Source: Dryococelus australis (taxonomy: Eukaryota; Arthropoda; Insecta; Phasmatodea; Phasmatidae). Taken from it: DNA of 64,000 bases. Below, piece after piece: positions 11,204 through 20,751 of this stretch. Numbering within the stretch: position 1 is the stretch's first letter; the number at the start of each line of letters is the position of its first letter. The translations under genes and the position numbers were made by a program. Location: the NCBI GenBank assembly GCA_029891345.1, contig CM057002.1, positions 15,948,295-16,012,294 on the forward strand. The letters run 5' to 3'. Below the pieces are notes generated by a model, which saw only the letters and a program-made list of their open reading frames with translations, was not told where the DNA came from and did no database searches.

Positions 11204-11345
11204 GTTTGTTTTGTTTTATTGCGACCGTAATCTTTTTTCAATATATAGCTGTACAGAGATATTGGACAAGTCAAATTACAGTATACAAAGTTTATACACT
11301 GGACATAGTAAATACACACACATATATGTCAGATTACACGTAAAC
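11204..11345 (-). mobile_element. LINE 3' end fragment
   Basis: In reverse it reads ttgacttgtccaatatctct followed by tgaaaaaagattac and a gcaataaaacaaaacaaaca tail, the style of jockey-clade 3' UTRs with A-rich tails. Only the last 140 bases survive. Confidence 0.55.
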
Positions 11346-11559
11346 GCATCACATCTTTTGTTCATAATTTGACTAATCTTCTTCCAACATGCTGTGAGGC
11401 GTCGTCGTTTTGCCGAAACAGAAGAAAAAGGAAACGAGATAAACCGGAATAAGAAATGCGTACAAGAACATGTTATGCAATAATTTCTTAATTTTTGTAG
11501 TTTAGATATTCATCTACATTGTAAAATGTTAGTTTTAGAAAGAAATTCTTTCGGCTGCT

Positions 11560-12290
11560 TTTTTTTTTTTTTTATTTATTTATATTAGAGAAGCAAATTT
11601 CTTGAAGGTGTTGTGGTAACTTATTGAAAAGTTGGCTACCAAGGTAGGACGGCCCTTTCTGGACAAGTTTTAAATTAACTGAAGCCACGTGTAAGTGTTT
11701 TTTTTTTTTTTTCATTCTAGTGTCATACTTATGAAAGGACTCATTTTCTGAAGTAAATGACTGTTTTTGGACATGAATATATGTACTGAAAACATGTACT
11801 CACATACAAATGTTAAAATCTTTGAGCTCTTGAAAAGATGTCTACATGAGTCTGACTTTCTTTTGCCATTCATTATTCTTACAGCTCTCGTTTGCATGTG
11901 AAACATTTTTTTGCTGTCAGTGGAATTGCCCCAAAAAATTATACCCTAACACATGATGGAATGAAAATATGCAAAATATACCATTTTTGTTCAAGACCTT
12001 TGCAACACCCCGCAGAGCGAAACATGTTGAACTCAGTTTAGGTAAAATATACGCAATGTGAGATTTCCAGTTAAGTAATTGTCTATCTTTAAGCCAAGAA
12101 ACTTTTAATCACTGCGGTTTCATTATTTTTGTCTCCGTTACTGCTAACATATGAATTAATGTTTGTTCTGTTCTTTGTGAAGAAATTCATACGATGTGGT
12201 TTATCTAGGTTGAGATTTAATTTGTTTGCAGTAAACCATGCATTTAGCTCTGTAAATGTTGTGTCTGATTTTTGTGTAAGATCATTTTAA
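11560..12290 (-). pseudogene. second LINE, RT C-terminal fragment
   Basis: Reverse strand begins with ELNAWFTANKLNLNLDK (the conserved segment after the YADD domain), then the TKNRTNINSYV and GDKNNETAVIK stretch. Several shifts and stops follow. The C-terminal MQTRAVRIMNGKRKSDSCRH and LFKSSKILTF match the end of jockey/RTE-type ORF2 proteins. The 3' end is an AAATAAATAAAAAAA tail at 11566-11590. The YADD motif itself is not included, so the 5' truncation lies just downstream of it. Confidence 0.8.
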
Positions 12291-12904
12291 ACGTATGTGA
12301 ATTATTTTCTCATTAGGATTTCACTATCCCAAATTAACATAATTCTCACTGGCAAAGACCAAGACAAAAATGTCTTCTCACAAACATACGCTGCCATTAA
12401 CCAACAGAAGAACTGCTGGTATGCGCGTAGAGTTTTAAAGTCTAAACTGAGTGGAACTTTTTATTTTCTCTCGCGAAAGTAATTTGTCCCTATCCAATAA
12501 CCTAGAGATTTACGAATCATCTGAGACGATCGTTTAACACGGGAAAAGTTGACGGTTTGCTGGGATTCAGCGTACACTACACATGTCTGACTATTTTCTC
12601 TCATCATTGGTTGTCGCGTATGTAAGAAGCTACTATCCCATTTCAATGGGCCGAAGACGACTCTGATACTATAAAGCAGAACGTTTGTAATTACTCCGTG
12701 AAGAACTTGGCCTATCCAGAAACTAGATCATCCAATCATGTAATGATTAGTACTTTTCTAGCTTCTTTGCATTAGCAAAATTGTTTGTGTAAATAACAGT
12801 TGCAAATAAATAGCAACTGAAAATTATTTGGTGACTAATTAAAATAATTGACACATTTTACTTTGAAACTTCGTTTGAATTTACTTCTAAATTTTCAAAA
12901 TAAG

Positions 12905-13196
12905 TAGAGGTAGTGAAATTTCACAAAAATATTTCAAAACAAGTTATACTGCAAAACACTGTAGGTTCGTTTACCTATCTTGATTAGTTGAATTCCTTTT
13001 TGATACGTGTTAACTCTCTGTATACGAATCACGTAGATGCCATGCCGTGTTCCCGAATTCTGAGTGACCCGGTCAAATACGAAAACGCCTTCTCAAGCAG
13101 ACAGCAGCTAACGGCAATAGACAAACTACCGTTGGTTGCTTATAGTATTGACGTCTACCGTGTACTCATATTTTTCGCTAAAAGTCACTAGCTCTA
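12905..13196 (+). mobile_element. hAT-like MITE, family G, copy 1 (292 bp)
   Basis: TAGAGGTAGTGAAATTTC... to ...gtcactagctcta. The interior contains gtatacgaatcacgtagatg, cccgaattctgagtgacc and ggttgcttatagtattgac, shared with copies at 16271 and 33259. No TSD kept. Confidence 0.75.
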
Positions 13197-13605
13197 AAAG
13201 TGTTATTTTGGGCAAAAAATGTAATACTTTTTAAAGTTGTGCGTGAAACCTTGCTGTCACTATGTGAGGGCATTGCATTTTCTGTGTCAGTGTCGACAGC
13301 TGGCATAACAAGCATGTTTCAGAACAGCAGGTAGGCTGTCAGCAATAATAAGAAGTCACTGGCCAGTGACATGGTGGTGGTACGTCGTTCATCACTGACC
13401 TTCCACCACAGAAGACTCTCGCAGCTCTTAACGCTTTGAGCTTTCCGCAGTTGTATTGGCAGCCACGACAGGCTAGAAGTGAGTTATCTGTACACTCCAC
13501 TACAGGTACATCTGCTCTGTAGGTTTGAGTATTTCCACTTAGCAGCATCCTGTTGGTCCAAATTATATCGGACCTGCTTGCCATGCTGACAAGTTTCATT
13601 ATTAT

Positions 13606-14144
13606 AGGCTGTTCACGATAAAGTGAGCACTTGTTGATGCTGTTTCATTAGACATAATCACCAATAAATGCATTTCATTGTGACCACGGACTTTTGGTTT
13701 CGGGTATGGTATGGTGAATGTATACACTGTGTTTATTACTAGAGACATGCAAAATTCGTGTTATTTTCTGGCAGCACGCAAAAATTCACCGTCCTATACA
13801 TGTTCGAGCCGGTGCCAATTATTTATTGGCTTCTACACAGCGAGGACACATTTTCTCTTTCGACTTGATTAGACGTGATTGGGCCAGTTTCTCTTTAGTG
13901 GTTTCCTATTGGTCTAAAGCCGTCCTGAGTGTGTCCTAACAAACTGTAGTTCAATGACAAAGGCAATACAAAACACAAGTGTTTTAAGTCTCGTCTGTCT
14001 TCAAATAATAACGTGAATTTTGCGTGTCTCTATTTATTACTCACATGGTAGGGTTTACATTTACAAGTGGTGGAAGGATATAAATTGGTTGAAAGAAAAA
14101 ACTAACCAGGGATTCAGAAGTGCTCACTTTACCGTGATCTGCCC
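13606..14144 (+). mobile_element. Tc1/mariner-like MITE, family D, interrupted
   Basis: Left end aggctgttcacgataaagtg, right end tgctcactttaccgtgatct, with TA on the left side. It is split by a hAT MITE at 13740-14032. The two D halves join across an exact 8-bp TSD and read like the uninterrupted copy at 40313. Confidence 0.8.
13740..14032 (+). mobile_element. hAT-like MITE, family E, copy 1 (293 bp)
   Basis: Terminal repeats TAGAGACATGCAAAATTC and the complement of its right end (TAGAGACACGCAAAATTC). Perfect 8-bp TSD tttattac at 13732-13739 and 14033-14040. Contains ATTGG motifs. No ORF. Confidence 0.93.
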
Positions 14145-14250
14145 ATATCTGGCTGTTAGCCAATGAGATGGCGAACCGACTGCGTCCCAATTGCATGTTA
14201 CTTGCCACGTTAATTATGGAAAACAAAATAATAAAAATTAAATTTGTGTT

Positions 14251-14684
14251 TCCAAAATTACCACAATTGTTTTACAGTATTCATAAAAGCTCTTCATTGG
14301 GAAAAAAATGGCAACATAACAGACTCTGTGAGAGTCCTTTCTTCAAGGGCCGAGAAATCGTCGTGCTACCATTTTCCGAGTTAACCTCGGGCTGAGGGCT
14401 CGGAGTGTTAATTAACAGCCACGAACGAGAATGTTCACTTCAAGTGTACCGCCGCGAAACCGCGCTTCTGTTAGCTCAACCTGTTCTGTAGCGACCTTGT
14501 CATTTCGCGTTACAAGGCAGCACCAAGCCAGACAGAACTCATTCTCCTATTCCCCCGGCAGCAGGGGATGAAGTTACCACATTTGCAGAGTGTTTCCTAT
14601 TGGTTTTGAGTCCCGCGGGGTGTGCCAGCTGAGCGGAGGATGAATGAAGCACGTTTAACTAACACGTGCCTGTCTCTTGTCTAC
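14251..14684. other. unassigned sequence
   Basis: Holds an imperfect palindrome around gttaacctcggg and a 'cctattggtt' motif. No gene found. Confidence 0.35.
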
Positions 14685-14692
14685 ATTGGTAC

Positions 14693-14947
14693 TGAGTGAG
14701 TGAAGTAGGTGAAGAGATTTGGGCGGCTCTTAACGTCGAGGTATTGAGAGCCGATGTGAGTATGGAGCAGCGCCGGGGTGTAAAGGTGGGGGAAACCGGA
14801 TAACCCCGAGAAAACCCGCTGCTCTGTGGCATTGTCCTGCACGATTCCCACGTGCGAAAATCCGGGAGCAGCCCCGCTGGGAATTGAACCCGGTTTGCCA
14901 AGGTGGCAGGCGAGTAGTCTAACCACTACATCACCGCGGCCCCCATA
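14693..14947 (-). mobile_element. full-length tRNA-SINE with TSD
   Basis: In reverse: A-box region gccgcggtgatgtagtggtt agac, B-box-like gggttcaattccc, then body and tail (gctctcaataccTc, cgccc.aatctcttcacc). TSD attggtac at 14685-14692 and 14948-14955. The head is the variant closest to the 34-bp satellite at 24577. Transcribed by RNA polymerase III if active. Confidence 0.85.
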
Positions 14948-15149
14948 ATTGGTACAGAATTGTAACGTGAATGATAGAACGTGTACTGTTCTGTGATCTT
15001 GTCGTCACCTGCCGTCAGTGCTAAGGGTGACCACTAGTGGACAATTGTTGTATGGCATGGCGATGCTTGCTCTGTGCTGTACCTGGTTGGTTCATTGTCC
15101 ATGCGCCAGCCACTGTGACGTAGGTGTGTCTGTGCTAAATATTCAGATT

Positions 15150-15279
15150 CGCATTCGGGGGGATGATGGACTCGAACCCAGGTTCGGCCATCCTGATTTC
15201 GATCCCCCGTATAGTTTCCCGAAATCCCTCTAGACGTATGCTGGGAGGGTTCCGTATTTTTACGGCTCGGTCGCACCCA
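15150..15279 (+). mobile_element. fragment of a second, unrelated SINE
   Basis: Shows gactcgaacccaggttcggc (B-box-like) followed by catcctgatttc, gtttcccgaaatccctctag and gctgggagggtt. This is a body I recall as common in insects ('ccatcctgatttaggttttcc' type). The A box is lost. Confidence 0.5.
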
Positions 15280-15864
15280 GTAGGTGTGTTCGCGTGGTCT
15301 GCTATTCTGCTAGTTTACTGCTATTTCTGCTTGTTACCGGAAGAACTTCTTTTGTATGCTGTTCGGTTGGCGTTAGCAATTGCTATTTGTGCTATGAAAA
15401 GCAGCTATTTCTGCTCTTGCTCGCCGAGGTACAGCAGAAATATCAAAACTAGCAAGGTGGGAAAAAATGGCCGCCAAAATAAAATTACAAACATCGCAGT
15501 ATCTTGAGAGTGACAGTTGGAAATAGTAGGTTGCTTTTATGCAGATTGATGAAGAGAATATGTTTGGGTATCCTGTAAGAAGTGAAGAGAGAAATAAAAA
15601 TAACTATGACAAATTTATCATCGAAAGTAAGTTATCTTGAGTGGCCAAAATTTTTTTATATACGTAAATTCCGCAGAGACAATAAAGATTATCAATATTT
15701 TTTTAAATAAAATTTCGTTCATATATTTTCTATTTTAATTTACTCCTGTTAGTCGTTCGTGTCGTCCTGCCGAGAGTAACTGCTGTTTCTGCTACTTTTC
15801 GGCTCATGAAAAATAGCACTTGCTCTCGGATAGTAGAAAAAGCATGCCACGCGAACAAACCTAC
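15280..15864. mobile_element. terminal-inverted-repeat element O
   Basis: GTAGGTGTGTTCGCGTGG at the left is matched by the complement of ccacgcgaacaaacctac at the right (17 of 18). Inward, tgctatttctgc blocks also mirror. About 585 bp, no ORF, no TSD recognised. Class II, superfamily unknown. Confidence 0.6.
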
Positions 15865-16270
15865 TATCTAATGACCTTGCTGTCGAAGAGACGTGGGTGC
15901 AGCTGACGTTGCAGAACGTGTGTGATTGTTGGCTCGCCGCTGGCTAGCAATTGGCGGTCACAGTGTGTCCAGTATATGCCGGCTCCGCCCTGGTTATTGC
16001 TTCCTGCTGCGTGCACGCAGTGTACAGCGCCGAGCAAGCGCCGCCATGCCCCACAACAGCTCACCAGCTGCCGTCGTGATCAGGGATGATGTGAAGTCTC
16101 GGGCCCAGAGCGTCACTTAGCGGTCACTTAGCGCCACTCACCAAGGTCTCAAGGCGAAGACGGCGTATTACTGGGGTCGTCTACACTGCTCCTCGTCTCT
16201 TCCCGCTCGTCGAAACCACAGAGCACCTAGGAATACAGAAGCGAAACTGCTGCTTATGTTGTATTTTTTT
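15865..16270. other. GC-richer unassigned segment
   Basis: CpG-containing stretch (caagcgccgccatgcccc). No family recognised. Confidence 0.35.
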
Positions 16271-16572
16271 TAGGGGTAGTGTAATTTCGCGAAAAGATTT
16301 CAAGACAAGTTATACTTCAAACATTGTAGGTTCGTTTACTTATCTTGATTGGCTGAATTCCTTTTTGACACGTATTAACTGTCTGTATACGAATCACGTA
16401 GATGCCATGCCGATGTTCCCGAATTCTGAGTGACCCGGTCAGATATGAAAACGCCTGCCCAAGCAGACAGCAACCAATGGCAAAAAATAAAAAATAAACT
16501 ACCGGTGGTTGCTTATAGTATTGAAGTCTACCGTGTATTCGCATTTTTTTTGGCGCAAAGTCACTAGCTCTA
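16271..16572 (+). mobile_element. hAT-like MITE, family G, copy 2
   Basis: taggggtagtgtaatttcgc to gtcactagctcta. About 302 bp; a short A-rich insertion (aaaaaataaaaaataaac) accounts for the extra length over copy 1. Confidence 0.75.
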
Positions 16573-16758
16573 AGTATTATTCACAGTTACTTCCAACTTT
16601 TCTGAAGTCCTGCTAAAGTTCTGATTCCAGGATATTCCTCCGCCTCACCCAAACAAATCATAACTAAATATAGAAAATTACACCAAAGGAACAACGAACC
16701 GCATTCTTCTGCGTACTCAGAGTAATAATATTTTGCGTAAGAACTATCTCTTACTGTA

Positions 16759-17000
16759 GGCTGTTCGCGGTAAAGTGACCCCTTTTGAGGCCTAGTTTAT
16801 TTTTCCTTTCAGCCATATTTTATCCTTTAGTCACCCTTTTTTCAATTATATATATATATATATATATATAAGTAATAAACACATTGTGTATATTACACCG
16901 CACTCGGAAGTTAACGTCTAAGACTAAAATGAAATATAATTATTGAGTCTTATTCCAAATTAGATGGCTTTCAAAAGTGCTCACTTTACCGTGGATAGCA
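16759..17000 (+). mobile_element. family D MITE, copy 2, at TA
   Basis: ggctgttcgcggtaaagtga to ctcactttaccgtggatagc, flanked by TA (16757-16758, 17001-17002). Contains a (TA)n run near 16850. Sits inside repeat N; its right-hand flank was the target of MITE H. Confidence 0.8.
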
Positions 17001-17218
17001 TATAGGTAGGGACAGGCGTTTCTCGCGAAAACATTTCAAGACCAGTTGTACTCCCAAACCCTTCTGTTCATATGCATTTTCGTGGTTGGACGATTTTAAA
17101 TGTTACGTGCCTCAAGTGTCTACCCGTGAATCACGGACGCTCAGTGTCGGAGTACTTTATTACGATTGGCCCAGTCAAATAAGGACATGTCTATTCACGT
17201 ACACACGTGGCCAATAAC

Positions 17219-17511
17219 CAGGGACACCCGAATTTCGTGAGAAGATTTCACGACCAGTTGTATTTCGTTCAACTTTAGCTCAGCATCGCTTTGCTGATTG
17301 AATGATCTGGGTGTTGCTCATCTTAGGTGTCTGCCCGAGAAGCACAGACGTACAGAACCGGAGTTACCTAATTCTGATTGGCCAGTCAAATAAGAATATG
17401 TCTTCTCACAAAGACACGCCACCAATAAGCAAAAGAAATTTGCCGCTACGGCAGTGGGGTGTTGAAATCTAGGTTGTGCGGAAGTCTTTTCGCGAAATTC
17501 GGGTGTCCCTA
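17219..17511 (+). mobile_element. hAT-like MITE, family I (293 bp)
   Basis: cagggacacccgaatttcgt to cgcgaaattcgggtgtccct(a). TSD ccaataac at 17211-17218 and 17512-17519. Inserted in MITE H. Confidence 0.92.
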
Positions 17512-17519
17512 CCAATAAC

Positions 17520-17811
17520 TAGACATGCAAAATTCGCGTTATTTTCTGGCAGCACGCTAAAATTCACCGTCCTATACATGTACGAGCCGGTGCTACTTGT
17601 TTATTGGCTTCTGTAGCAATGATGACATATTTTCCCTTCCGACTTGATTGGATGTGATTGGGCCAGCTTCTCGTTAGTGATCCCCTATAGGTTCAAAGCC
17701 ATCCTGGGCGTGTCCTAACAAACTGTAGTCCAATGACAAAGACAATACAAAACACAAGTGTTTGAAGTCTCGTCTGTCTTCGTATAATAACGCGAATGTT
17801 GCATGTCTCTA
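17520..17811 (+). mobile_element. hAT-like MITE, family E, copy 2 (292 bp)
   Basis: tagacatgcaaaattcgcgt to cgaatgttgcatgtctcta. TSD ccaataac at 17512-17519 and 17812-17819; the left TSD is shared with MITE I. Confidence 0.92.
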
Positions 17812-18124
17812 CCAATAACCAAAGGAAGTTGTAGTTGTGTACGTAGGATATGGAAGTCAAGCATGGCCATAAATATTTTCGTGAAAAACACATGTCCCTA
17901 CATATAGGCATTACTACAATCACACACCTATTTTATCCCTGGTCTTATTCATGTTAATTATAAATTTATTATAAACTTATAGTTATAATATAGGCAAAAG
18001 TTCAGTTTAGCCAAGAATGAGGTATTTTTATGTTAACAAATGTATATAAAAGGTTTGTGATACGTGATGTATATAGGAAACAACCAAACACGTCATACAT
18101 ACATGGGGTAATTTTTAACAGGTT

Positions 18125-18430
18125 CTAGTCACAAAGTGGGATGAAACCACGAGTAGACTATTGTATACACTACGAACTCCAGTCGTAAGATATGACATCA
18201 TCACTGGCCAGTAACATGTCGCAACGCCGTTCACCAATTAGCGCATGGTGTAACTTACTCGTCAGCCGGTAGAGATCGTTTCGCACTACGCAGTAGCCAA
18301 TCAGACACTGATCCTATTCCCAGAGCTTCGCACAGCCAATCAGAGAGGATTGGTACGGTCACGTCAAAGGAATCGACACACCATTTGGTCCTTGTATGCT
18401 TGACCTACTTTGTGTCGAAACCACGAAAAA
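18125..18430. mobile_element. candidate MITE, family M
   Basis: gttctagtcacaaagtggga at the left weakly mirrors the right end (tacttgacctactttgtgtc gaaacc). Inside are two perfect agccaatcaga motifs. A partial relative may lie at 13335-13400 (cactggccagtgacatg). No TSD. Confidence 0.4.
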
Positions 18431-18479
18431 AATCCTCCTGGAACAACCGAACTGTTACCATCTCTGCAGGGGGCCGCGG

Positions 18480-18732
18480 TGGCTGAGCGATTAGTCTGCT
18501 CGCTTCCCATCAAAACGAACCGGGTTCAATCCCCGGCCGGGTCACTCCCGGATTTTCGCAAGTGAGAATCGTGCCGGACGATGCCGCTAGTCGGCGGGTT
18601 TTCTCGGAGATCTTCCGTTTCCCCCACTCTTGCATTCCGGCACTGTTACATCCTCACCTCATTTCACCCTCATCGGCTCTCAATACCTCGTCGTTAAGAA
18701 ACGCCCAAGTATCTCAACTCAGCTGAAATTTT
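18480..18732 (+). mobile_element. tRNA-SINE, plus strand
   Basis: gccgcggtggctgagcgatt (A box) and cgggttcaatccccggccgg (B box), then ttttcgcaagtgagaatcgt, ggttttctcggagatc and ctcatcggctctcaatacc. A 7-bp TSD tctgcag is visible at 18473 and 18733. Confidence 0.85.
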
Positions 18733-19241
18733 TCTGCAGCGAAACTATATAAACAAAATTTATGGGAATTAATTATTTTTATAGGTGAACACAAAAGTAC
18801 TATAATACAGCTGGTTAACTGTCATGGCATTGGAAGAATTTCCTATCCTCGAAGACACGTAATTTGATGTAAACTCTGACAGGAAGTAAACACAGCAATG
18901 TTGGAAGCTATTTGTGGATAATAGTTCCCATGTTTCACCATCTTATTCAAAGTGCAAAGTTTTTGTTTGTGTATTATTTTATAAATATCAGAGTAGTTAC
19001 TCGTAGGTGAATTACTTGACTGCTTTTGGAAACGATGTAGACTTCTCCCTTCTACAATAGGGATTTTTTCTGGAAGATAAATTACACTTTTATTGATGCC
19101 ATTAAATTAATTACCATATAATATAATACTACCAGACAGTGTATTATTCCCGTGCACACTTCAACTTTCAAATTATCACGCTTTCACAATGTCAAGTTTT
19201 CAAACTACTTTTAAAACAACTGAAACGGTCGCCTATTGGCT

Positions 19242-19244
<3 letters not shown>
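18733..19244. other. unassigned AT-rich sequence
   Basis: No gene or repeat recognised. Confidence 0.35.

Positions 19245-19285
<41 letters not shown>
19245..19285. repeat. (GT)n microsatellite
   Basis: About 20 uninterrupted gt units. Confidence 0.98.
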
Positions 19286-19286
<1 letters not shown>

Positions 19287-19324
19287 CCTAGTTGTACATG
19301 TTTCGGTTTCGCCATTTTAGCGTC

Positions 19325-19610
19325 AGCATGCGAACTTAACACTTTTCACTCTGTGTACATTTTCTGGCATTCTGTACAAGCTAGAATTGTTTCTATATCC
19401 ACTATTATCTGAACAAAATTTCAGTTCGTCTCAGCTTTCCATCTTGCACTGTCCTACTGGTTCTCACCACAATTGAAACACTTGTTCCACTGAATGGAGA
19501 TTATTACTGACTGGGTTTTAATGAATGGAGAGCCGGTTTATTGTCTCCCAATCAAATATCCGTCTATATGTAAAAGATAATGCAATATGTATTGTTCACT
19601 TCTGTCGTTA
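19325..19610 (+). repeat. repeat family L, copy 4
   Basis: acaagctagaattgtttcta, 'tatccactatta', tgtcctactggttctcacca and the cccaatcaaatatcc block in L order; strongly diverged. Confidence 0.45.
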
Positions 19611-20401
19611 TAAAATTATTATTTTCAATCCCGATAGTTAAAATGTGAAATGAAAAATTATTTTAAAACCCCCACCAACAAGCGTTAAAAAAGCTAATGA
19701 AACTACATACATGCGAATATTTTGTTTCCACTTGCAGTGAATTATTTTCTTTTGAGTGTAGCCCGAGTCGCACACGGGCGTAGTTTTTTATCACTTTGAA
19801 GAGTATTCCCGAGCTTAACTCGGGCAAGGAAACTCTGCAAATATATCTATCCCTGAAGGTAAGAATCACACGGATAAAGTTTCATTGTTTTTCTAGTTTT
19901 TACCGTTATTTCACAAGAACATTTCCTCTCACCAACAGACAATGTTGTGAATACAATACTATATTTCTGTATGGTTACGAAAATGAACACGATGGACTGT
20001 AATAACGTGAAGTAAAATTTAACATGCTATTGGAACACTGTGAAGTCGGCACTCCATTGGCAGACAACGGGCCAATAACAAATGTTACGTATCACACAAA
20101 GGCTGTGCAGTGTAGTTTGGACCAATAGGATAACGATTAGTGGGAAAATAGAGACTGGCGGAAAATAAATTTTATTCTTGCAGTGGAGGATATGCGTAGC
20201 TCGCTCGTAGTTTGTCTCGAATGTGTCCGTACTTCAAATGTGTTAAGTTTTAATATTGCAGAAGTGTAACAGTTTATTTCTTTCTCTCTCTCTTTCTCTC
20301 TTCAGTCCTCGATGGCTGTGCACGCTCATGCCTCAGAATAACTAGGTGTACAAAAGTAATAAAGGTGGCTGTCTCTTTCGTGTAAACGTACGCGGTCGTT
20401 G
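19611..20401. other. unassigned, with CCAAT motifs
   Basis: A cccgagcttaactcggg palindrome lies near 19808, and ccaataac/ccaatagg motifs near 20070 and 20125. A short pyrimidine microsatellite is at 20280-20305. Confidence 0.35.
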
Positions 20402-20751
20402 ATTCGCCTCGGTGGACGGTGACCTTGAATCTCTCTGGCTGTTGCACGTAGTGGGTAGTTTCCTATTGGTCGGGCTGCCGTCTGGCAATCCATTATCCAG
20501 GCACTCATTGGCGGATGACGGTACGCCATGTCGCTGACCTGTAAGGCCACTTTGCTGCCGTGTGTGGCTGGCGGCGGTTCGCCTCGGTGGACGGTGACCT
20601 TGAATCTCTCTGGCTGTTGCACGTAGTGGGTAGTTTCCTATTGGTCGGGCTGCCGTCTGGCAATCCATTATCCAGGCACTCATTGGCGGACGACGGTACG
20701 CCATGTCGCTGACCTGTAAGGCCACTTTGCTGCCGTGTGTGGCTGGCGGCG
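20402..20751. repeat. 175-bp tandem duplication, two copies
   Basis: Both copies start ttcgcctcggtggacggtga and end tgtggctggcgg. The second begins exactly 175 bases after the first, with about one visible difference (gatgacgg/gacgacgg). Reverse frames stay open across it but no protein is recognised. Confidence 0.95.

Larger units (their letters stand above)
13415..14250 (+). repeat. repeat family L, copy 3, interrupted
   Basis: L sequence (gctagaagtgagttatctgt, cactccactacagg, 'cctgttggtcc') stops at 13605 and resumes after 14145 with 'ggctgttagccaatgag' and cccaattgcatgttac. The gap is exactly a TA-flanked family D MITE. Confidence 0.55.
17007..17900 (+). mobile_element. hAT-like MITE, family H, carrying two insertions
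   Basis: tagggacaggcgtttctcgc to acacatgtcccta, with perfect 8-bp TSD catatagg at 16999-17006 and 17901-17908. Subtracting two inner MITEs and two extra TSD copies leaves 293 bp. Confidence 0.9.
16590..18110 (+). repeat. repeat family N, copy 1, split by a MITE nest
   Basis: The left part (ccaggatattcctccgcctc ... actatctcttactg) and right part (ggcattactacaatcacaca ... aggtttgtgatacgtgat) join to the N order seen at 38395-39115, 46205 and 49991. All material between 16757 and 17908 is inserted. Confidence 0.65.

Noticed and set aside
14880-14947. Functional tRNA genes at the SINE heads
   Set aside because: The heads have A and B boxes, but anticodon and acceptor stems do not pair and each is fused to the SINE body.
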